From: Acidovorax sp. 1608163
Lineage (GTDB): Bacteria > Pseudomonadota > Gammaproteobacteria > Burkholderiales > Burkholderiaceae_C
Assembly (NCBI RefSeq): GCF_003669015.1
Contig: NZ_CP033069.1
Location: 4,784,501-4,848,500, forward strand
Length of the DNA: 64,000 bases
Direction: 5' to 3'
A model generated the notes under the pieces. That model was not told the DNA's origin, searched no databases, and saw only the letters and a list, made by a program, of their open reading frames with translations. Numbering within the stretch: the first letter of the stretch is position 1; each line of letters opens with the position of its first letter. Below, in pieces: positions 58,991-64,000 of this stretch. A program made the translations under genes and the position numbers.

Positions 58991-59788
58991 TCAGCCGCCC
59001 AATGCCTGGACCTTTTGTAGCAGCGTGGGCAACAGGGCCGCGAGATGGTTCAGCAACGTCTTGACGAGCGTGGAGAGCATGGCGAGCCAGACCATGACGG
59101 CCGCCACGCTCTTGAGCGAGGTGGACAGCGAATACAGGTTGAGCTGGGGCGCAAAGCGATTCATCAGCCCAAGGGACAGATCAATCGCATAGAGGACCAC
59201 CAAGGCGGGCGCGGCAAGCATAAAGCTCAGCCCCGCAAACTGGGCAAACGCGCTTTCGAACAAGGCCACACCGCCGCGCTGCACGGCGAGTCCTGGCTGC
59301 GCGAGGGGCCAGAGCAAGAAGCTCTCCATGAGCACGCCAATCCACAGCATCATGCCCCCGGAAAACATGAACACGTAGACCGCCAACCGTCCTAGGAATG
59401 CCCCAGACAGTGACGTCTGGCGACCCGAGAGCGGATCGGTCACCTGCGCCTGCGACAGCCCACTGGCGCCATCGACGATCTCGCCCGCAGCAGCGAACGC
59501 CCACAGCACGGCAGCGAGCAGCATGCCCAAGGCCAAGCCGAGAAAGGCTTCCTTGGCGAACAGGCCGATCCAATGGGAAACGCTCCAGCCGAGAACGTTG
59601 ACGGCGGGCTGCATGGCCAGAGTAACGACACCGAACGCCAGGAACACCGCGCCACGCACAAGCTGCGGAACCGTGTCTTGCGACAGGACCGGCAGGAGCA
59701 AGAACGCCATCGCAAAACGGACGCTGGCCAGCGCAGCCAGCATGGCGAGTTCGCTGACGTTGTGGATGGCGGCAAAGGTGTCTCCCAT
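58991..59788 (-). CDS. sctT: Type III secretion export apparatus protein SctT
   Basis: 265 residues, membrane protein of the SpaR/YscT/FliR family. Landmarks: RFAMAFLLLPVLSQDTVPQL, KEAFLGLALGMLLAAVLWAF and AAAGEIVDGASGLSQAQVTD, where the G-x-x-I/V-D motif is typical. With SctR and SctS it forms the export gate in the inner membrane. It starts 12 bases after sctS. sctU would normally follow; instead there is a 134-base gap and unrelated genes. Confidence 0.93.
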   Translation of the reverse strand: MGDTFAAIHNVSELAMLAALASVRFAMAFLLLPVLSQDTVPQLVRGAVFLAFGVVTLAMQPAVNVLGWSVSHWIGLFAKEAFLGLALGMLLAAVLWAFAAAGEIVDGASGLSQAQVTDPLSGRQTSLSGAFLGRLAVYVFMFSGGMMLWIGVLMESFLLWPLAQPGLAVQRGGVALFESAFAQFAGLSFMLAAPALVVLYAIDLSLGLMNRFAPQLNLYSLSTSLKSVAAVMVWLAMLSTLVKTLLNHLAALLPTLLQKVQALGG

Positions 59789-59800
59789 GGCTTGAGCGCG

Positions 59801-60073
59801 TCACTTCTTCACGAGGGCGGGGAACTCCGTCATCACACGGTCAGTGAACCGATAGAGAGTGCCCCCCAGCAATGAGGCCGTGATGAAAATGGTGAGCACG
59901 ATGGCGAAAAACTTGAGTGCGTACTGCAGCGTCTGTTCCTGAATCTGGGTGGCTGCCTGCACCAAAGCGACAAGCAGGCCGACCAAGGCCGCCACCATCA
60001 CAGGGGGAGCGGAGAGCAGCAGCACCAGCCACAGTGCCTGGTACATGAGTTGGATGGTCTGGCTTTCAAACAT
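59801..60073 (-). CDS. sctS: Type III secretion export apparatus protein SctS
   Basis: 90 residues, two membrane helices: LWLVLLLSAPPVMVAALVGL and FFAIVLTIFITASLLGGTLY, with VQAATQIQEQTLQYALKF between them, the hallmark of the FliQ/YscS family. It packs around SctR in the export gate. It lies between sctR (45 bases) and sctT. Confidence 0.95.
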   Translation of the reverse strand: MFESQTIQLMYQALWLVLLLSAPPVMVAALVGLLVALVQAATQIQEQTLQYALKFFAIVLTIFITASLLGGTLYRFTDRVMTEFPALVKK

Positions 60074-60118
60074 GGCGTTGTTGCTGCAAGGTGAAGAGGC
60101 GCGGTGTGCTCATACCGG

Positions 60119-60799
60119 TCAGTAAGACAGCACGAGACCATGGGTGAGCTTGATCCAACCATCCACCAGCACGAACAGCAAAAGCTTGAACGGCAGGGAA
60201 ATGGTGGTGGGGGACAGCATCATCATGCCCATGGCCGTGAGGATGTTGGCAATGACCAAGTCAATGATGAGAAAGGGCAGGAAGATGAGAAAGCCGATCT
60301 GAAAGGCCGCCGACAACTCACTCACGGTGAATGCAGGAACGACCACGACAAAGTCACGTTCGCTCAGTTGTGCGGCACGTTCTGGGCTGAGGCTTTTCTG
60401 TGCGGTCTTGAGAAAAAAAGCGCGTTCGTGCGCCGAGGAGTGCTTGATCAGGAAATCCCGCAGCGGCTCTTTGGCCGCATCGGCCACAGCCAGCATGCCG
60501 GAGGTACTGCCCACATTCGAGACGCTGCGGGCACGCTCAGCCATGTCCAGGCCCACCGGCAGCATGACGTAGATGGTGAGCACCAACGCCATGCCGTTGA
60601 GCACGACATTGGGCGGCACCTGTTGCAGCCCAAGGGCATTGCGCAAGAGGCTGAGCACCACAATGATTTTGGTAAACGATGTCACCATGACGCCCACGAA
60701 TGGGGCCAGCGAGACTACGATCACCGTGATCAGTGCCGATGACGGGGTAAATTGTGTGAGATCCATGCGTTCTATGAGGGCCAGCGGCAGTGCCGCCAC
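60119..60799 (-). CDS. sctR: Type III secretion export apparatus protein SctR
   Basis: 226 residues from GTG 60799 (GGGAG 6-7 bases upstream); ATG 60766 would give 215 residues and is also plausible. FliP/YscR landmarks: VTSFTKIIVVLSLLRNALGL, QQVPPNVVLNGMALVLTIYV, PAFTVSELSAAFQIGFLIFL and PFLIIDLVIANILTAMGMMM. It forms the pentameric core of the export gate. The periplasmic loop (about 85-150) is of normal size. Confidence 0.95.
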   Translation of the reverse strand: MAALPLALIERMDLTQFTPSSALITVIVVSLAPFVGVMVTSFTKIIVVLSLLRNALGLQQVPPNVVLNGMALVLTIYVMLPVGLDMAERARSVSNVGSTSGMLAVADAAKEPLRDFLIKHSSAHERAFFLKTAQKSLSPERAAQLSERDFVVVVPAFTVSELSAAFQIGFLIFLPFLIIDLVIANILTAMGMMMLSPTTISLPFKLLLFVLVDGWIKLTHGLVLSY

Positions 60800-60826
60800 C
60801 CCGTTCTCCCGGGTTGTTGTTGGGTT

Positions 60827-61720
60827 TCAGCGGGTTTCGCCAGACGGCTCGAAAGGGTGAGAGGCTGCTGCTTCAACCTTGAAAGCGTGGCCTCTGCCTA
60901 ACGGCAGGAGGCCGCCCGAGACGCGCACGGCTCCGGCTTGGCGCACCTGCACTGCCAGGTTCTGGGCATGCAATGGCAGCGCAGCCGACCGCGTAGCTGT
61001 TGGTGACCATCCCAGCCAATGCTCCAGCGGTACAGACAAAGGGGCTACCAACACGACATCAGCCTGCTCTGATGCGTCCAGCGGCGCCGTGCATGGCACG
61101 CGCGTCGTCCCCGTATCGGCACACAATGGGTCCAGCGTGAGCTGCTCCAATGACACTTGGCCACGTCTCCATTGACCGCTGCGCGGTGCCAGCCGATGGA
61201 GAGGGTCGCGTGCGGTGATGGGCCAGTCAGTGCCGAATGAGGGGGCGAGCCAAAGCAAACTGCCGATGGGGAGGCAATCCAGTTCATCGCCATGCAAATG
61301 GTCAATGCAGACCTCGGCCTCCACTTGGGGCCAGATCACATGAGGTGCCTGTAGCCATGGGGGCGGGGCCGTGCGCAAGGCCGACCAAGGCAACCTCAGC
61401 CTGGTGCCTGCAGGAGCCAACGCAGGCGCGCGCACCACAGCCTCGCACCAGGTGGCAGGGTCAGACGCATCGCAAGGCAGTGGTTCGGGTGCCAACTCCC
61501 AGGGCGCTAGCTGCCACTGCTCAACGGCACTGACCAAAGGCTCGGCCTTGGCCATCTCCAACATCAGTTGCGGCCCCGTCAATGGCCCAGGGGCAAGGGC
61601 CAAGGCATCCATGGGCAGCAGCAAGCCTGCCACTGACGCCCCCAGATGTCCCTTGAAATACAGAACCGCTGATGGAGTGGCATCTCGCGCCATGGCCGTG
61701 GGCTCAGGACTCGATGTCAT
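60827..61720 (-). CDS. sctQ: Type III secretion cytoplasmic ring protein SctQ
   Basis: 297 residues from ATG 61720, overlapping the sctP end by 17 bases. The overall sequence is divergent; the C-terminus has the SpoA pattern (NLAVQVRQAGAVRVSGGLLP, LGRGHAFKVEA) of FliN/YscQ. A middle part with VCIDHLHGDELDCLPIGSLL corresponds to the first SpoA-like domain. Identity rests on this fold plus position between SctP and SctR. An ATG at 61735 touches GGAGG and is less likely. SctQ builds the sorting platform under the export gate. Confidence 0.78.
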   Translation of the reverse strand: MTSSPEPTAMARDATPSAVLYFKGHLGASVAGLLLPMDALALAPGPLTGPQLMLEMAKAEPLVSAVEQWQLAPWELAPEPLPCDASDPATWCEAVVRAPALAPAGTRLRLPWSALRTAPPPWLQAPHVIWPQVEAEVCIDHLHGDELDCLPIGSLLWLAPSFGTDWPITARDPLHRLAPRSGQWRRGQVSLEQLTLDPLCADTGTTRVPCTAPLDASEQADVVLVAPLSVPLEHWLGWSPTATRSAALPLHAQNLAVQVRQAGAVRVSGGLLPLGRGHAFKVEAAASHPFEPSGETR

Positions 61721-62306
61721 CGTCAAAGCCGACATCCTCCAGCCCCCCGGCACTGCGCTCACGCAGGCGGTCACGCAGCCGTTCCAGGTGGGGCGCCAGT
61801 TGTTGCCGGGTGGAGGCGTCTCCTCCCACTCGCAACTGCCATTGGCCCGCGCCGGTTTGAGCCAAACGCAGCGCCAGCGTAGCGGCCTCGGCCCCACCCA
61901 GCGGCACCTGCATGCGCAGTGGCTGCCCCACGCCCAGGACACTGGTCTGCAAAACCGTAGGTATGGCATCCGGCAATGGGCTGGTGGGCAGCGCGGGCTG
62001 TGCGACGGCAGTGTGCCCTCCCAGCCCAGCCGAATCGCCCCCCAAGGTCTGCCCGCTGTGCCCCACCAAAGGCGGCAAATACGGCATCAGGCCGGGCAAA
62101 GGCAGGCCAGCATCGGCGGGCGTGTGCTCAGACGTTTCAGCCTCTTCTGGCTCATCATTCCCCCTGTCGCGAACACGTCGGATCGCAGCATCGAAGTCAC
62201 GTCTCGCCTGGACTGGGGCCTGTGCCCATGGGTTCGCCGATGGCGTACTCTGCAATGGAGCGACCTCTCGTGCCTTGGACGAGGTGGTTTGGCGGATTTC
62301 ACTCAT
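61704..62306 (-). CDS. sctP: Type III secretion needle-length/switch protein SctP
   Basis: 200 residues. A polar Pro/Ala/Gln-rich N-terminal part (SEIRQTTSSKAREVAPLQST) and a C-terminal folded domain with LGVGQPLRMQVPLGGAEAAT, LALRLAQTGAGQWQLRVGG, QQLAPHLERLRDRLRERSAG, as in the YscP/FliK T3S4 domain. Short compared with YscP, implying a short needle ruler or a different length mechanism. Identity is supported mainly by position between SctO and SctQ. Confidence 0.7.
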   Translation of the reverse strand: MSEIRQTTSSKAREVAPLQSTPSANPWAQAPVQARRDFDAAIRRVRDRGNDEPEEAETSEHTPADAGLPLPGLMPYLPPLVGHSGQTLGGDSAGLGGHTAVAQPALPTSPLPDAIPTVLQTSVLGVGQPLRMQVPLGGAEAATLALRLAQTGAGQWQLRVGGDASTRQQLAPHLERLRDRLRERSAGGLEDVGFDDDIES

Positions 62307-62318
62307 GCCCTGGTTTCC

Positions 62319-62801
62319 TCATGGTTCTGGTCGCATGGGTGGGTCTTCGCGATCAAGTCGCATCTCTTGCTCACGCCGCAGGCCCTTGCGGGCATCGTCC
62401 CGCAGCGTGGTGCAGGCCTGGTGCTGTGCCACCGCGTGCAGCCACGCGTCGCGGGCAGCACCGGACCGGTTCTGGGCATTGAACAACTCTTCCTCCTCGT
62501 CGATCAGTGCGTACTCAGAGCGCTCAAGTTGGTCATCCAGGACTTCTTGCGCCGCACTGGCGTAGGCGGCCAATGTGCCCAGGCGGGCGGCGTATTCGCC
62601 GATCAAGCTGCGCTGCAGGGCCAGTCGCTGGTCCTGTAGCCCCCGTATCTGGGCCTCACGCTCTTGCACCAACTGCTGCGCATTGCGCACGCCCAGTTCA
62701 GCACGCTGGTAGGTCTGCAGGGCTTTGCGCTCCCGCAGCTCACGCAGGCGCTGCAGCTGCCTGGCTGCAGCCAATTGCTGTGCATGGCTCACCGCAGTCA
62801 T
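62319..62801 (-). CDS. sctO: Type III secretion stalk protein SctO
   Basis: 160 residues, almost entirely a coiled-coil hairpin (QLAAARQLQRLRELRERKAL, QLVQEREAQIRGLQDQRLAL, EVLDDQLERSEYALIDEEEE). This is the FliJ/YscO form that sits in the central pore of the SctN ATPase hexamer and contacts the export gate. It follows sctN after a 147-base gap and precedes sctP by 12 bases. Sequence is not conserved in this family; length, coiled coil and position are the evidence. Confidence 0.85.
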   Translation of the reverse strand: MTAVSHAQQLAAARQLQRLRELRERKALQTYQRAELGVRNAQQLVQEREAQIRGLQDQRLALQRSLIGEYAARLGTLAAYASAAQEVLDDQLERSEYALIDEEEELFNAQNRSGAARDAWLHAVAQHQACTTLRDDARKGLRREQEMRLDREDPPMRPEP

Positions 62802-62948
62802 ACACGGGCCTCCCCGTGTTCACCGCAGCATCGGATCGCAGGGCACGCCAGAGGCCTAGTGAGGGTCACAGGCCGCCGTCCAGAATGCCCAGGGGCCCAA
62901 GAGGGCAGTCGGCAGGATGGAGAAGACACGGCAAGAGTCATGCAGTTC

Positions 62949-64000
62949 TCAGTGCAAAAACTGCTGCAGCGCAGCGAGGGTTTCTTGAAAGGCCGTGCCT
63001 TCGTCAGGGCGCTGGCGCAGCAGTGCCTGCAGTGCGGGCTGCGCCGCGATGGCGTCGTCGGCCAAAGGGTCGCTACCCGGAGCGTACTCACCCACCTGGA
63101 GCAAAAACCGGATCTCTTCGTGCTTGGCCATAAGAGAGCGCACCCGCTGGGCGGCTTCTTGCTGCGGCTGACCGGTCACGCGGTTAAAAACGCGGCTGGC
63201 ACTGGCCAGCACATCGATCGCCGGGTAATGCCCAGCCTGCCCCAGCTGGCGGGAAAGCACGATGTGCCCATCCAAAATAGAGCGGGTTTCTTCCGCCACA
63301 GGGTCGGAGCCGTCTTCATCCTCTGCCAGCACGGTATAAAAAGCGGTGATGGAGCCATGCGCATCGTTGCCCGCACGCTCGAAAAGGCGCGGTAACTCGG
63401 CAAACACGCTGGGCGGAAAGCCCCGCCGCACGGCGGGCTCTCCGACGGACAGTCCGATCTCGCGCAGAGCCCGGGCATACCGCGTGACAGAGTCCATCAT
63501 GAGCAGCACACGCTTGCCCTGCTCGCGAAAATGCTCGGCGATGGCCGTCGCGGTTTGCGCAGCCCGCAAGCGCTCCATGGCAGGGCGATCGGAGGTGGAC
63601 ACCACAATCACCGAACGTTCCAAGCCCTTCGCACCAAGGCTGTCCTCCAAAAACTCACTGACCTCTCGGCCACGTTCGCCAATGAGCGCAATGACATTGA
63701 CATCGCTCTGGGCAAGCTTGGCCAGCATACCGAGCAACGTTGATTTACCCCCACCGGCCATGGCAAACACGCCCAGTCGCTGGCCCTCACCTACCGTGAG
63801 TAGTCCATCCAAAGCACGTACGCCCGTCACGAACGGGGTGTCAATCGGACGCCGGGTCAGGGGGTTGGGCGGATCTGACTGAAACGAGCGCAGCGGCAAG
63901 CCCACAGGAAGGGGCCGCCCATCCAGGGGGTTGCCAAATGCGTCCAGCACGCGCCCCAGCAACGCATCCCCCACAGGCACGAACGTGCCAGTGTCCAAAG
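62949..64000 (-). CDS. sctN: Type III secretion ATPase SctN (5' end beyond the window)
   Basis: About 350 C-terminal residues are visible; the N-terminus lies past 64000. Landmarks of FliI/YscN: Walker A AMAGGGKSTLLG, catalytic Glu in IGERGREVSEF, Walker B RVLLMMDSVTRYA, LSVGEPAVRRGFPPSVFAEL and the ITAFYTVLAEDEDGSDPVAE arginine-finger region. It energises unfolding and export of type III substrates as a hexamer at the cytoplasmic face. It heads the visible operon sctN-O-P-Q-R-S-T. Confidence 0.95.
   Translation of the reverse strand, partial: LDTGTFVPVGDALLGRVLDAFGNPLDGRPLPVGLPLRSFQSDPPNPLTRRPIDTPFVTGVRALDGLLTVGEGQRLGVFAMAGGGKSTLLGMLAKLAQSDVNVIALIGERGREVSEFLEDSLGAKGLERSVIVVSTSDRPAMERLRAAQTATAIAEHFREQGKRVLLMMDSVTRYARALREIGLSVGEPAVRRGFPPSVFAELPRLFERAGNDAHGSITAFYTVLAEDEDGSDPVAEETRSILDGHIVLSRQLGQAGHYPAIDVLASASRVFNRVTGQPQQEAAQRVRSLMAKHEEIRFLLQVGEYAPGSDPLADDAIAAQPALQALLRQRPDEGTAFQETLAALQQFLH

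Noticed and set aside
1..64000. CRISPR array, tRNA, rRNA or intact insertion sequence
   Set aside because: No regularly spaced direct repeats, no cloverleaf-like tRNA and no transposase frame were found on either strand by reading.

Overview
The window is GC-rich (about two-thirds G+C by eye), densely coded, and looks like the chromosome of a betaproteobacterium of the family Comamonadaceae, most likely Acidovorax or a close relative. The basis is the gene families (several DUF4148/DUF4397/DUF4287-type small proteins, many orphan periplasmic binding proteins, paired LysR/GntR regulators) and a family of short palindromic repeats with the core TAGCTGCTAGCGCTTA. I know that repeat from Comamonadaceae; the genus is an inference. 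No rRNA, tRNA, CRISPR array or intact insertion sequence was seen.

Layout. 1-13.2 kb: a membrane protein, a lipoprotein-type intradiol dioxygenase, a zinc-ribbon protein, a RutG-like uracil permease, a succinyl-CoA:acetate CoA-transferase, two tail-to-tail paralogous branched-chain-type binding proteins, a hotdog thioesterase, small exported proteins, a frameshifted lipoprotein, a PduO-type cobalamin adenosyltransferase and an EF-hand protein. 13.2-17.1 kb: a GntR-regulated polar amino-acid ABC operon. 17.4-29.8 kb: a DUF4397 lipoprotein, a D-lactate/glycolate-type FAD oxidase, small proteins, an ArsR regulator with a clear operator, a ynfA-type gene broken by a stop codon, an orphan family-5 binding protein, an alpha/beta hydrolase with divergent LysR, a Sel1-repeat protein and a DUF2798 gene with a structured leader. 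30-35 kb: a frameshifted MFS transporter with divergent AraC regulator, and a GAF-GAF-GGDEF-EAL protein.

35-45 kb is an iron-type cell-surface-signalling region on the minus strand: FecI-like sigma factor, FecR-like anti-sigma, an STN-containing TonB receptor, a DUF4198-like periplasmic protein, a MacA/MacB-like efflux pair and a minimal Fur-like regulator. The last five overlap by 1-4 bases at every junction. Three small plus-strand genes (YwqK-like, Imm33/DUF2185, SUKH) of lower GC, resembling orphan immunity genes, sit between fecR and the receptor.

45-53.4 kb: a flavin-reductase-like protein, Lrp, tautomerase with divergent LysR, an ABC importer without an ATPase next to a homocysteine S-methyltransferase, a DoxX protein and a signal-less binding protein.

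53.4-64 kb is one edge of a type III secretion system. The minus strand carries sctN (cut by the window end), sctO, sctP, sctQ, sctR, sctS and sctT in Ysc/Bsc order, followed by three proteins I do not recognise and an acetyltransferase. A plus-strand gene for an EspA/SseB/Bsp22-like filament protein has an unusually structured leader. sctU does not follow sctT here.

Three genes are interrupted (a lipoprotein, an MFS transporter, a ynfA-type gene). The two frameshifts lie in homopolymers and could be sequence errors; the ynfA-type stop codon does not.
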